Part shown: positions 53,456-62,284 of the stretch, one piece after another
Numbering within the stretch: the first letter of the stretch is position 1
Layout: every line of letters begins with the position of its first letter
NCBI GenBank assembly: GCA_963929535.1
Contig: CAWVIZ010000010.1
Coordinates: forward strand, 441,879 to 505,878
DNA from: Pullilachnospira sp963929535
GTDB taxonomy: Bacteria; Bacillota; Clostridia; Lachnospirales; Lachnospiraceae
DNA length: 64,000 bases
Reading direction: 5' to 3'
Notes under the pieces: model-generated
Seen by the model: only the letters and a program-made list of their open reading frames with translations
What the model was told of the DNA's origin: nothing
Database searches by the model: none
Made by a program: the position numbers and the translations under genes

Positions 53456-54724
53456 ATGGGAATGACAATGACGCAGAAGATTTTAGCTGCAGCGGCCGGT
53501 CTGGATAAGGTGGAAGCCGGACAGCTTATCGAGGCGAAGCTGGATCTGGTTCTTGGAAATGATATTACCTCTCCGGTGGCTATCCATGAGATGGAGAAAA
53601 TGACTGTAAAGACAGTATTTGATAAGGACAAGGTGGCGCTGGTAATGGATCATTTTATCCCTAATAAGGATATCAAATCCGCCCAGCACTGCAAATGTGT
53701 CAGGGAATTTGCCTGCCGCCATGAGATCACCAATTATTTTGATGTGGGCGAGATGGGTATTGAACATGCCCTGCTGCCGGAAAAAGGACTGACCGTGGCA
53801 GGAGATGTGATCATCGGGGCGGACTCTCATACATGTACATATGGCGCGCTGGGTGCATTTTCCACCGGTGTGGGAAGCACGGATATGGCGGCTGGTATGG
53901 CTACCGGAAAAGCGTGGTTCAAGGTGCCTTCTGCCATCCGATTTAATATTGTGGGAAAACCCTCCAAGTGGGTCAGCGGCAAGGATGTGATCCTTCATAT
54001 TATCGGTATGATCGGAGTGGATGGCGCATTATACAAATCCATGGAGTTTGTGGGGGAGGGCATCCGCAATCTGTCCATGGATGATCGTTTTACCATCGCC
54101 AACATGGCCATTGAGGCAGGCGGAAAGAATGGCATTTTCCCGGTGGACGATATTGCCATGACTTATATGAAGGAGCATTCCAAGCGGCCCTGGAAGGTAT
54201 ATGAGGCAGATGAGGATGCGGTATATGATGAGGAATATACCATTGATCTGGGAGCTTTGCGCCCTACAGTGGCTTTCCCGCATCTGCCGGAGAATACCAG
54301 GACGGTGGATGAGATCACGGAAGATATCGCTATTGACCAGGTGGTGATCGGTTCCTGCACCAATGGAAGAATTGATGACCTGCGGATCGCTGCAGAGATC
54401 CTGTCGGAAAATAAGGTGAAGAAAGGGGTGCGCTGCATCGTGATCCCTGCTACCCAGAAGATCTATCTGGAGGCCATGGAGGAAGGACTTCTGAAGACGT
54501 TTATCGAGGCAGGAGCAGTGGTCAGCACTCCCACCTGCGGGCCGTGTCTGGGAGGTTATATGGGGATTCTGGCAGAGCATGAGCGCTGTGTATCCACCAC
54601 CAACAGAAATTTTGTGGGACGCATGGGACATGTGGAGTCTGAGATTTATCTGGCCAGTCCGGCTGTGGCTGCCGCCAGCGCGGTAACCGGAAAAATTTCT
54701 TCTCCGGAAGAACTGGGATTATAG
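53456..54724 (+). CDS. leuC: 3-isopropylmalate dehydratase large subunit
   Basis: The 422-residue aconitase-family subunit isomerises 2- to 3-isopropylmalate in leucine synthesis. The [4Fe-4S] cysteines lie in VIGSCTNGR and TPTCGPCLGG, and GADSHTCTYGALGAFSTGVG is diagnostic. The length fits the LeuC/HacA archaeal-type subgroup found in Clostridia. leuD follows after 12 bases with its own GGAGG. Confidence 0.97.
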   Translation: MGMTMTQKILAAAAGLDKVEAGQLIEAKLDLVLGNDITSPVAIHEMEKMTVKTVFDKDKVALVMDHFIPNKDIKSAQHCKCVREFACRHEITNYFDVGEMGIEHALLPEKGLTVAGDVIIGADSHTCTYGALGAFSTGVGSTDMAAGMATGKAWFKVPSAIRFNIVGKPSKWVSGKDVILHIIGMIGVDGALYKSMEFVGEGIRNLSMDDRFTIANMAIEAGGKNGIFPVDDIAMTYMKEHSKRPWKVYEADEDAVYDEEYTIDLGALRPTVAFPHLPENTRTVDEITEDIAIDQVVIGSCTNGRIDDLRIAAEILSENKVKKGVRCIVIPATQKIYLEAMEEGLLKTFIEAGAVVSTPTCGPCLGGYMGILAEHERCVSTTNRNFVGRMGHVESEIYLASPAVAAASAVTGKISSPEELGL

Positions 54725-54736
54725 GAGGTTTGCAGT

Positions 54737-55228
54737 ATGAAAGCGCAGGGAACAGTTTTTAAATATGGTGACAATGTGGACACGGATGTGATCATCCCCG
54801 CCCGTTATCTGAACTCTTCAGATCCGGCGGAGCTGGCTACTCACTGTATGGAGGATATCGACAAGGAGTTTATCAAAAAGGTGCAGAAAGGTGATATCAT
54901 TGTGGCCAACAAGAATTTTGGCTGCGGTTCTTCCAGAGAGCATGCTCCCCTTGCCATTAAAGCCGCAGGGGTGAGCTGTGTGATCGCGGAAACCTTCGCC
55001 CGGATCTTCTATCGGAATGCCATCAACATCGGACTGCCTATTATCGAATGTCCCGAGGCGGCCAGGGGAATTGAGAATGGAGATCAGGTGGAAGTGGATT
55101 TTGACAGTGGAAAGATCTACAACCGGACCAAAGGAACGGAATTTCAGGGGCAGGCATTTCCGGAATTCATGCAGAAGATCATCAAGGCAGAAGGCCTGGT
55201 GAATTATATCAACAGCCAGTACCAGTAG
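54737..55228 (+). CDS. leuD: 3-isopropylmalate dehydratase small subunit
   Basis: The 163-residue swivel domain protein partners LeuC. Features are GDNVDTDVIIPARYLNSSDP and NFGCGSSREHAPLAIKAAGV. It closes the operon; leuA and leuB are not in the window. A weak hairpin (GGGTTTTGGAA with TTCCGAAACCC, 55275-55311) follows. Confidence 0.97.
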   Translation: MKAQGTVFKYGDNVDTDVIIPARYLNSSDPAELATHCMEDIDKEFIKKVQKGDIIVANKNFGCGSSREHAPLAIKAAGVSCVIAETFARIFYRNAINIGLPIIECPEAARGIENGDQVEVDFDSGKIYNRTKGTEFQGQAFPEFMQKIIKAEGLVNYINSQYQ

Positions 55229-55478
55229 ACGGGAAACCGGTTAAAAAGAGGTGGAAAAGAGACGCAGGAGGTTTGGGTTTTGGAAATGGGTTCCGTTCCA
55301 TTCCGAAACCCGTTCCTGTGGTTTGGGGAAGACTGCGGCCTCGACTTGAGGCTGATCGGAGGAGTGCTGCAGAACCGGATGGAAGTGCAAAGGAATTGTA
55401 CAGATGCATTTTAAAATTCAAGAAAATACATATAATAAAAATAATTACAAAAAATTTCATTTTTTTTTAAATTACCCC

Positions 55479-55507
55479 TTTACATTTCCGGCAACCTCTG
55501 CTATAAT
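55479..55507 (+). promoter_or_regulatory. Sigma-A promoter of the tRNA-Pro gene
   Basis: TTTACA (55479-55484) and TATAAT (55502-55507) are 17 bases apart and end 12 bases before the tRNA, so transcription would start near its 5' end. Confidence 0.8.
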
Positions 55508-55519
55508 ACATTTTGTTGA

Positions 55520-55593
55520 CGGGGTATGGCGTAGCTTGGTAGCGCGCACGGCTGGGGGCCGTGAGGTCGCAGGTTCAAATCCTGTTGCCCCGA
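55520..55593 (+). tRNA. tRNA-Pro (anticodon GGG)
   Basis: The 74-base gene folds into a full cloverleaf: acceptor CGGGGTA with TGCCCCG, D-arm GCG/CGC, anticodon stem CACGG/CCGTG with loop CTGGGGG (anticodon GGG, positions 34-36), and T-arm with TTCAAAT. CCA is not encoded. A T5 run follows as terminator. Accessory DNA begins directly after it, consistent with a tRNA integration site. Confidence 0.93.
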
Positions 55594-55640
55594 TTTTTCC
55601 TTTAAAATAAGGCATCTTGGGTACAGTCAGTGATTTCTTT

Positions 55641-55670
55641 CTTGATTACTTTTGATTACTCGTGATTACT
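55641..55670 (+). repeat. Three 10-base direct repeats (NNTGATTACT) next to the tRNA
   Basis: Units TTGATTACT (with one preceding base) occur in register at 55641-55650, 55651-55660 and 55661-55670. They lie about 50 bases after the tRNA and resemble integrase arm sites left by an integrated element. Confidence 0.6.
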
Positions 55671-55711
55671 TTTTGAGTGAAAGGAGGAAATTCTTTATGT
55701 GCTCCACTAAA

Positions 55712-55758
55712 AAAAACTGATATAAGTTCATGTGTTCGTGGATTTATATCAGTTTTTT
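55712..55758. terminator. Bidirectional terminator
   Basis: AACTGATATAA pairs with TTATATCAGTT, flanked by an A-run on the left and a T-run on the right. Confidence 0.7.
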
Positions 55759-55808
55759 TGATTTTATGTAATGGTAGCGCACATAAAGCCAAATTGCTTT
55801 GTAGAAGC

Positions 55809-55988
55809 TCAGAGGAGATGTTTCCGTACTATCTCCATGCACATCATTCTTTCCTCTGGCGTAGGAACCACAATTCCATCTTTCGATGCGTGTGGAATGG
55901 CCAACGGAAGATTCATTTTCACACCTCCATACCACCCGTCATAATTTTTTCCATTTCCTGCTTTATTCATAAACACATCTCCATTCAT
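55809..55988 (-). CDS. 59-residue hypothetical protein
   Basis: The frame (start MNGDVFMNKAGNGKNYDGWY, end ERMMCMEIVRKHLL) reads like a real protein or fragment, but no domain is recognised and no binding site is obvious. It may be a remnant in the island. Confidence 0.35.
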   Translation of the reverse strand: MNGDVFMNKAGNGKNYDGWYGGVKMNLPLAIPHASKDGIVVPTPEERMMCMEIVRKHLL

Positions 55989-56087
55989 ATAAACTTGCAA
56001 AATAAGATTTTCTCCACTGTGTTCGTAGTCTTATTGATGTACCATACGATGAGTGGCAAAATATAAAAAAGATCATTTGAGGGGGAT

Positions 56088-56228
56088 ATGAAAAACATTA
56101 AAGTAATTAGAAATGAAAGAGGGTTATCCAGATCCGATCTTGATTCCAAATATGGAATAGCTGTTCGGACGCTGGAAGATTGGAAGACGGAGCGTAGAAA
56201 ATGTCCTTCTTACCGCATCAGTTTTTGA
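56088..56228 (+). CDS. Small helix-turn-helix protein, probably truncated
   Basis: After a GAGGGGG site, 46 residues (IKVIRNERGLSRSDLDSKYG, then IAVRTLEDWKTERRKCPSY) match small XRE proteins of Lachnospiraceae that continue for another helix. The stop occurs right at the left end of the IS200 element, so the insertion probably trimmed the gene. Confidence 0.6.
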   Translation: MKNIKVIRNERGLSRSDLDSKYGIAVRTLEDWKTERRKCPSYRISF

Positions 56229-56231
56229 ATC

Positions 56232-56935
56232 ATAGGAGGGTACATTCCCCGATGCTTGCATCGTAACATGCTTAACGATACAGTAGAAAAGTGATAGAAT
56301 GTAAGCGGGAAGGAGAAGTTGTAGATGAGTGAGAATATCCACAAATCACACAACGTATCGAGGCTTATGTATCATTTTGTATTTCCGACAAAGTATCGGA
56401 GAGTAGTGGTAGACGATGAAGTAGAAGAAGTAATCAAAGAAACATGTATAGAAATAAGTAAAAGATATGAACTTTATTTTCTGGAAATAGGAACGGATAA
56501 AGATCATGTGCATTTTCTAATCCAGTCAGTACCAAGCTATAGTCCAATGCAAATAGTGAAGATCGTAAAAAGCATTACAGCACGAGAAATATTCGCAAGA
56601 TGCCCCGAAGTGAAGAAAAAATTATGGGGAGGAAATTTTTGGTCATCAGGATACTATGTAGCAACGGTAAGTGAGCATGGGAATGAAGATGTGATAGCGA
56701 ATTATGTAAAGAATCAAGGGGATGAGTATAAGAAACTATTCCGAAATACAGGACTGGATGGGCAAATGAGCCTATTCGATTATATGTAAAAGCAGAGACA
56801 AACAAATTCGCATACCCCGCTTTCGTTTTTGCGGGAGCAAGAGCGAAAGGCAAGTGCTGTGAGCGGCAACGTAGGAGCCGAGCACAGTGCTTGAGTGCTT
56901 GCACCGGGGTAGTTGATTTGTGCGGTCATAGAAGA
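56232..56935 (+). mobile_element. IS200/IS605-family element encoding TnpA only (approximate limits)
   Basis: A single Y1 transposase gene is flanked by a left hairpin (CGATGCTTGCATCG, 56251-56264) and a right imperfect hairpin region (CCCCGC-GCGGG and ACAAATT/TTGATTTGT, 56800-56925). No tnpB is present. Such elements have no inverted terminal repeats, so the limits are estimated. Confidence 0.75.
56325..56789 (+). CDS. tnpA: IS200-like transposase (Y1 HUH enzyme)
   Basis: The 154-residue protein has the HUH motif (DKDHVHFLIQ) and the catalytic tyrosine in VIANYVKNQGDEY. It moves single-stranded DNA by peel-and-paste without target duplication. The frame is intact, with a GGAGAAG site. Confidence 0.93.
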   Translation: MSENIHKSHNVSRLMYHFVFPTKYRRVVVDDEVEEVIKETCIEISKRYELYFLEIGTDKDHVHFLIQSVPSYSPMQIVKIVKSITAREIFARCPEVKKKLWGGNFWSSGYYVATVSEHGNEDVIANYVKNQGDEYKKLFRNTGLDGQMSLFDYM

Positions 56936-57207
56936 GACTTTCGAGATATTCATATTTTGTTCTGGTCAAAAGTGGATGAGAGAGTTGGGAAAGTGTTTAT
57001 AAAAAACTATGTTTTGTCTTGAGAAAGGAGGGAATAGTTCTATAAGTAATTCTGAAATTCCTCTTTTTCTGTCGTTTGGAGTTGAACCGCATTGTTGCCA
57101 CTGGCCGTGCTGTTCCTGCTTTCTATAATAATCTGCTATCATGTGGCTTTTTAGTTCCATGTTTTACAAATAAATTCAGATATGTTAAGGGTAAAAATAG
57201 TTTTTAT

Positions 57208-58533
57208 CTATAAATGAGCAAATCCAAAATATTGCACAAAAGAAAGACACCCTCTGTAGAATGATGTATAATTGAAGTACCAATTAACAACATACTCACT
57301 CAAACAAGGGGGTGTCCGTTGCAAACAGTATACATCATTCCAACCATATTTACAATTACCTGAAAGCATTAAATCTCGGATTATTTTTATCCGATGTGTA
57401 TCTGAACCACTTATTGACTATCATCCTGTCTGTTTTTCTCCGGGGATACAGGGGAAAAACAGTTGATTTCCAGGAGGTCAGCCATTACCACAGAACAACG
57501 ACCGCTTATTTCCTGAATCACGGAAAATGGAAGGACTATGCGTTGCAGGATGTTTTAAAAAGCAGCATCCTCCAAGTCATTTACAGGGAAGCACAGTGTT
57601 CCGGACAACCGATTTACTGTATTGTGGATGATACGATTGCTTCACATACCCAGCCTTCGTCACAGGCGGTTCATCCAATCGAAGCTGCGTATTTTCATCA
57701 ATCGCATTTAAAAGGCTGTCAGGATTATGGGCATCAGGTTGTCGCTGTTATGCTTTCCTGCAACGGGATTACCCTGAATTATGCAGTCATCCTGTACGAT
57801 AAATCAAGATCAAAGATCCAGATCGTACAGGAGATCGCGGAAGAACTTCCCGCTGCGCCGGTCATTTCCTATTTTCTTTGTGACAGCTGGTATACCACTG
57901 CAAAAGTGATGGACCGTTTTATTCGGAAAGGATTCTATACGGTTGGGGCATTAAAGACCAACCGGGTCCTTTATCCATGCGGGATCCGTCAAAAAGCCAG
58001 TGCATTTGCCCTTCATTTGCGGAAAACAGACCCGGATGTCAGCCTCGTGACCGTTGGCAGCCGTGAATTCTATGTATACCGCTACGAAGGGGAGCTGAAT
58101 GGCATTCCAAATGCAGCGGTGATCCTCAGCTATCCGAAGGAAGGATTTGGGAATCCGAAAGCATTGCGCGTATTTCTCTCTACAAATGCAGAGTTATCCA
58201 CGCAGGAGATCCTGGAAACCTACACGAAACGGTGGCCGATCGAATTATTTTTCCGGCAGAGCAAAAGTAAACTTGCTCTGGACAGCTATCAAATCCGATC
58301 CCGTCAGGGAATCCAAAGGTATTGGCTGATCATGTCGTTGGTCCACTATTTGTGCTGTATGCATTCTGGAAACTGCTGCACATTCGAAGAGGGATATGCA
58401 TTCTTGAAGCAGCAGCTAAAGCAGGAGCAATTTGCAAACCTGTATCACCTCATGAAAAAAAGTAGGTCCATTGAGGAAGCGTTGAAGTTTGTGGGGTAAG
58501 TTTGTGCAAAATTCGATATTTGCTCATTTATAG
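57208..58533 (+). mobile_element. IS701-like insertion sequence, complete
   Basis: The 1326-bp element has imperfect inverted repeats of about 33 bases starting CTATAAATGAGCAAAT at both ends, flanked by a TTAT direct repeat (57204-57207 and 58534-58537). The 4-base duplication and the DDE enzyme with the YREK spacing fit the IS701/IS4 superfamily. Between the IS200 end and this element (56936-57203) no gene is supported. Confidence 0.85.
57312..58499 (+). CDS. DDE transposase (IS701/IS4 superfamily)
   Basis: The 395-residue enzyme starts at GTG 57312 just after AAGGGG. Catalytic residues are the Asp of CIVDDTIASH, the Asp of FLCDSWYTTA and the Glu of YTKRWPIELFFRQSK (Y-2-R-3-E-6-K). It is intact. 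Confidence 0.88.
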   Translation: MSVANSIHHSNHIYNYLKALNLGLFLSDVYLNHLLTIILSVFLRGYRGKTVDFQEVSHYHRTTTAYFLNHGKWKDYALQDVLKSSILQVIYREAQCSGQPIYCIVDDTIASHTQPSSQAVHPIEAAYFHQSHLKGCQDYGHQVVAVMLSCNGITLNYAVILYDKSRSKIQIVQEIAEELPAAPVISYFLCDSWYTTAKVMDRFIRKGFYTVGALKTNRVLYPCGIRQKASAFALHLRKTDPDVSLVTVGSREFYVYRYEGELNGIPNAAVILSYPKEGFGNPKALRVFLSTNAELSTQEILETYTKRWPIELFFRQSKSKLALDSYQIRSRQGIQRYWLIMSLVHYLCCMHSGNCCTFEEGYAFLKQQLKQEQFANLYHLMKKSRSIEEALKFVG

Positions 58534-58588
58534 TTATATACACTAAATAATAATCAAATTAAAATATTATTGTTTGTCTAATTATCTA

Positions 58589-58618
58589 TTGACAGCATAA
58601 TGGAATGTAAAATATAAT
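58589..58618 (+). promoter_or_regulatory. Consensus promoter of the secreted-protein gene
   Basis: TTGACA (58589-58594) and TATAAT (58613-58618) are 18 bases apart. The long leader contains GGAGG (58653-58657) followed by a short frame starting with ATT that would encode a 16-residue hydrophobic peptide; whether it is used is doubtful. Confidence 0.7.
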
Positions 58619-58804
58619 GTTAACAATAAAATAATTGTTATTCAGGAAGGGAAGGAGGCATTTATAAAGAATATTTAAAGCTGTTGGTTGTTGCTATCAG
58701 TATTGTTTAGTGAAAGGAGATGCATAATACACTTCATTTCGTACTCAAAAGTGTGTCTTCTAGTAGTATTGTCATCATTCTCAATAGACTAGGAGATAGG
58801 AATA

Positions 58805-59173
58805 ATGAAGAGAAAAATTACTATATTCTGTATGTTTATTATGATGTTAATATCATCTTTACCTGTTATGGCTGCAGAAAATGAAAAATTGATATCAACC
58901 GCAAATATACAACACGACCCCCGAATTGCACCATTAATTGAAAATGGACTTATTGCAGCTAAAACGTTATATAAGTGTGAAATTTGTTATGCAGAAGGAC
59001 GAGCTGTTTGTAATGGGGAAAGAATTCTAAAACCAGATACATATTTTCATGGCAATTGCGCATATCTTGTGTATGAGTCAACAGGAAGATTTGAAAGTGA
59101 CTTTTGTTCACATACATACAATTTACCACTCACTGAGCATCCATGTGTGCAAACACACATGGGAACAGTATAA
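58805..59173 (+). CDS. Secreted cysteine-rich protein, C-terminus cut by IS3
   Basis: The 122-residue product has a clear signal peptide (ITIFCMFIMMLISSLPVMAA) and a small Cys/His-rich mature domain (YKCEICYAEGRAVC onward), suggesting a secreted zinc-ribbon-like protein. Its TAA uses the first base of the IS3 element. Removing the element and one TATA copy extends the frame 14 codons to TAG. A related gene lies at 60611. Confidence 0.7.
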   Translation: MKRKITIFCMFIMMLISSLPVMAAENEKLISTANIQHDPRIAPLIENGLIAAKTLYKCEICYAEGRAVCNGERILKPDTYFHGNCAYLVYESTGRFESDFCSHTYNLPLTEHPCVQTHMGTV

Positions 59174-59259
59174 TGGTCTCATAAATTAAGACACTTTTTC
59201 GGACAATTTTTAATGAATCTGATATACTAAAATCAATACGAAAGAGAGGATTCATTACT

Positions 59260-59607
59260 ATGTCCAGACAAAGAAGAAGTTTTAGCGCCAAATTTAAATC
59301 AGACCTTGTGATTGAACTGTTAAAGGGTGAGAAAGATCTCAATACCCTTGCCGCGGAAAATAACATCCAGCCAAACCTGTTGCGGAACTGGAAAAAAGAG
59401 TTCCTTAACAATGCTTCCCTTGTGTTCGATGACAAGCGTGAGGAAAACCTCAAAGAAAAACTTGCCGAAGAACGGAAAGAGAAAGCGGCGTATGCTAAGA
59501 AAGTCGGTCAGTTAACCATGCAGGTGGACTGGCTCAAAAAAAAATCTGAAGAAATTTGCGGACCTGACTACGAGAGTAAATTTAGTCCAAAACCTTTTGA
59601 CGACTAA
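59260..59607 (+). CDS. IS3-family transposase OrfA
   Basis: The 115-residue protein has a helix-turn-helix (SRQRRSFSAKFKSDLVIELL, then NIQPNLLRNWKKEFL) and a leucine-zipper-like helix. An A9 run (59536-59544) near the end may allow slippage into orfB, which starts 11 bases before the orfA stop. Confidence 0.9.
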   Translation: MSRQRRSFSAKFKSDLVIELLKGEKDLNTLAAENNIQPNLLRNWKKEFLNNASLVFDDKREENLKEKLAEERKEKAAYAKKVGQLTMQVDWLKKKSEEICGPDYESKFSPKPFDD

Positions 59608-60415
59608 AGAACTCCCCGCTTCTGTTGGTGCCCGGCTTCTTGGTATTAATCGTACCAGCATTTATTATAGAGGCACGCCTGTTTCTGAAGAAGAATTGGC
59701 CTGCAAGGAGATCATTGACCATCTGCATACAGATAATCCTACCTGGGGTGCCAGACAAATGTCTGCGCAGCTGAAAGCCCGTGGATATCGGGTTGGTCGA
59801 CGCAAAGCAAGGCGTTATATGAATGAGATGGACATTTATCCCATTTATCCCAAAATGAATCTTTCGAAACGGATGCAGCAGGCCAAGGTATGTCCCTATC
59901 TCCTGCGTAATGCGGTGATAGACAGGCCAAACCAGGCATGGTCTATTGATATTACCTATGTTCCCATCCGGCGAGGGTTCCTGTATCTGACAGCCGTAAT
60001 CGACTGGTACAGCCGCTGTATTGTCGGCTGGGAAGTAGATGATACTCTCGATACAAGGATGGTGATCAACGCCCTGAAAAAGGCTTTCAAAGTAGCAAAA
60101 CCGCAGATCCTGAATTCTGATCAGGGATGTCAATTCACAAGTCAGCAGTACATTGACTTCGTAAAGGAAAACGGCATCCGTCAGAGCATGGACGGGAAAA
60201 GCAGGTGGGCAGATAACATCATGATCGAGCGCTGGTTCCGCAGCTTTAAGTATGAAGAAGCTTATCTGACGCAATATAACAACATCCGTGAAGCAAGGAG
60301 TGCCATTGGGAAGTATATCCATACTTACAACTTTGAGCGCCGTCATTCCGCACTCGACTACCAGACACCGGCTGAATGCTACTATCCGGCAATGTTGTTG
60401 CCATATGTAGCTTAG
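59597..60415 (+). CDS. IS3-family transposase OrfB
   Basis: The 272-residue catalytic protein (rve fold) has the DDE triad: D in AWSIDITYVPI, D in LNSDQGCQFTS and E in NIMIERWFRSFK. The apparent start is TTG 59597; its frame is +1 relative to orfA, and open upstream to the A9 run. Confidence 0.92.
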   Translation: MTTKELPASVGARLLGINRTSIYYRGTPVSEEELACKEIIDHLHTDNPTWGARQMSAQLKARGYRVGRRKARRYMNEMDIYPIYPKMNLSKRMQQAKVCPYLLRNAVIDRPNQAWSIDITYVPIRRGFLYLTAVIDWYSRCIVGWEVDDTLDTRMVINALKKAFKVAKPQILNSDQGCQFTSQQYIDFVKENGIRQSMDGKSRWADNIMIERWFRSFKYEEAYLTQYNNIREARSAIGKYIHTYNFERRHSALDYQTPAECYYPAMLLPYVA

Positions 60416-60610
60416 CATATATGGGAATGGGAGTATTCCACCGTCCTATACCTCATCCCTGTAACTTATCCACCGTATCAGTTCATTATAAAAATCTTAG
60501 ATTTTTGTCTTGACAACTGAGCCACTATACAGGATGCCAATATTTAGGAACTCATGTTACCTGTCCTTTTAGATGAACAAGTGAATAAATATGAATGGGG
60601 GGTAGATTTT

Positions 60611-60982
60611 ATGAAGTATAAGTTCAAAAAAATAATTTGTATACTCTTGACTTTTACATCAATTCTTCTGCTGAGTGGATTTGATTATGAGGATCGTAAT
60701 CCTCTGGATGTACAGCCGCGAATTGCTTGCGGAGCATGTAACGAACAGTGTATTATGGCATGCCAACGCCAAAGAGAATATAGTTATACCACTGAATGTA
60801 GACGATCTCCTTCATGTGATGTCAAAGTATATGTAAGCAGAGGTGTATCGCAGTGTCCTGAATGCCTAAGATATGTCGAATTGTATGGCTTGCGTGAATG
60901 TTTAGAAATACATACAATATGCTCGTTGGGGTATAATGAGATTTGCACTTTTGGTTATCTACCGCCGGGAACCTTGCCATAA
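60611..60982 (+). CDS. Secreted cysteine-rich protein
   Basis: The 123-residue protein starts at ATG 60611 behind GGGGGG and has a hydrophobic signal segment (KIICILLTFTSILLLSGF) and at least eleven mature cysteines (IACGACNEQCIMACQ, CPECLRY and others). Its layout resembles the gene at 58805, so the two look like a small family separated by the IS3 insertion. The function is unknown. Confidence 0.7.
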   Translation: MKYKFKKIICILLTFTSILLLSGFDYEDRNPLDVQPRIACGACNEQCIMACQRQREYSYTTECRRSPSCDVKVYVSRGVSQCPECLRYVELYGLRECLEIHTICSLGYNEICTFGYLPPGTLP

Positions 60983-61008
60983 AAATGTTTTTTTAAGGAA
61001 TTTTGTCA

Positions 61009-61588
61009 ATGAATAAAAGAATATGTATCATCTTATTTTCAGTATTATTCTTTTCGGTTTTAATCATTATAATTATGTTGATTGCAAATAACCATGATAA
61101 AGATACCGTTGATTTATCATCATTCGAAACTAACGCAGAATACTGTTACGATGGAATTCCATGGGGAAGTTCTAAAGATGAAGTTTTATATGAGCTGCAT
61201 AAAGAATTATCATCTATGGATGGAACCAATAATCAGATATTCCGAGCAAAGGATATCATACATGGTGAAGAGGCAACTACATATTTGGAATTTCATGATG
61301 GTTTTACAGAAATTTCATTTCAATTCGGTCATTTAGAGGACTCAAATATTGAAAAGGATTACTCCGAATTAGAAACTTATATAGCGGAAAATCTCGTAGA
61401 ATTTTACGGTGAATATGCAGAAAAAAAATAACTTTTTGAATGCTTTTGGAAAGCAACAAAGAACATATAAATGGTTTAAACCGAATGCAGATGAAGTTGA
61501 TACTTATATATATCTAAGTGTGATGTATAACCAGGAAACAGTCCATTATATCAGCTTGGCTATAGGAAAAAACATAGACATAAATTAG
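61009..61588 (+). pseudogene. Membrane-anchored protein gene with a frameshift in an A8 run
   Basis: The first 140 codons encode an N-terminal membrane anchor (ICIILFSVLFFSVLIIIIML) and an acidic extracytoplasmic domain. The frame stops at TAA right after an A8 run (61420s). With one A fewer it continues 50 codons (NFLNAFGKQQRTYKWFKPNA to GKNIDIN). The gene could be a pseudogene, phase-variable, or a sequencing error. Confidence 0.7.
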
Positions 61589-61656
61589 TCATAACAAAGC
61601 GGAATTGTTAGTTTGATTGCCTATATTATGGAAAATAGTCTAAAAAATACAGCAAT

Positions 61657-61703
61657 GAGGGTGTCGCTCAATCATCAAGTTAGATGATTGAGTGGCGCTC
61701 TTT
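61657..61703 (+). terminator. Terminator after the membrane-anchored protein gene
   Basis: GCTCAATCATC pairs with GATGATTGAGTGGC around an AAGTTA-type loop, with further pairs outside and TTTCTTT following. Confidence 0.7.
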
Positions 61704-61862
61704 CTTTCAGAGCTATCGCCCCTTAGTTGGGCTTTGGTAAATCCTCATACCCCTATAGACATCCATGTAAACTAGATTCCAACCCGGCGTACATTTCATC
61801 AGCCGCACTTCGCTGCTTCACACCAGATTTATTTGATTTAATAGGATGAAAATGCACTAATG

Positions 61863-62095
61863 TCAACCGAGCAAATTGGCATTTTTCCAAATATATACAC
61901 TTTCGTTCCCGGTACATTCTTGAATAATGTAAGAGCCAGGTTCAAAAGTTTCCGCAAGTGCATTTAGAGTTTCGGGTACGGAATTATAAGCTCCTAAAAT
62001 TTTTCCGTTTTTGATGGCAATGAATTTGTGACCATATTCCCCACAAGAAAAGCAATTCCTATGGTAAGCAATAGCCGAAGAAATAACAGAATCAT
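61863..62095 (-). pseudogene. Frameshifted small protein gene
   Basis: ATG 62095 follows AGGTGAAG and encodes a signal-like segment (MILLFLRLLLTIGIAFLV). The conserved-looking remainder is in another frame (EYGHKFIAIKNGKILGAYNS, then YIIQECTGNESVY) and ends at 61863. A single frame change near 62040 would join them. The rest of 61704-62284 holds no supported gene. Confidence 0.5.
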
Positions 62096-62284
62096 TTTAC
62101 TTCACCTGACCTTTCCTGACAGGAGCCTCACTTATTTGAAGTCTCCATTTTTCATAAATTCTTTGCATGCGCGAGTTTGTTTTGCATATCCTTTCCGCTA
62201 TTCCGCCATTGCCGCTGATCTTTGGAATGGCCGCGGAGACGGAACCGGAAAGATGCTTTCCCTAATATAATAAATGTTTTCGTT

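Larger units (their letters stand above)
59173..60525 (+). mobile_element. IS3-family insertion sequence, complete
   Basis: The 1353-bp element has related ends (ATGGTCTCATAAATTAAGACA and, on the other strand, GTGGCTCAG-CAAGACA) and is flanked by a TATA direct repeat (59169-59172 and 60526-60529). It holds overlapping orfA and orfB. Confidence 0.85.

Noticed and set aside
55641..55670. CRISPR array
   Set aside because: The repeats are 10 bases long and have no spacers.
56966..57160. A 64-codon minus-strand frame between two insertion sequences
   Set aside because: There is no domain and no convincing start; it lies in junk-like spacer DNA.
58661..58711. A 16-residue hydrophobic peptide starting with ATT after a good binding site
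   Set aside because: ATT is a very rare start and the peptide has no support beyond the binding site.
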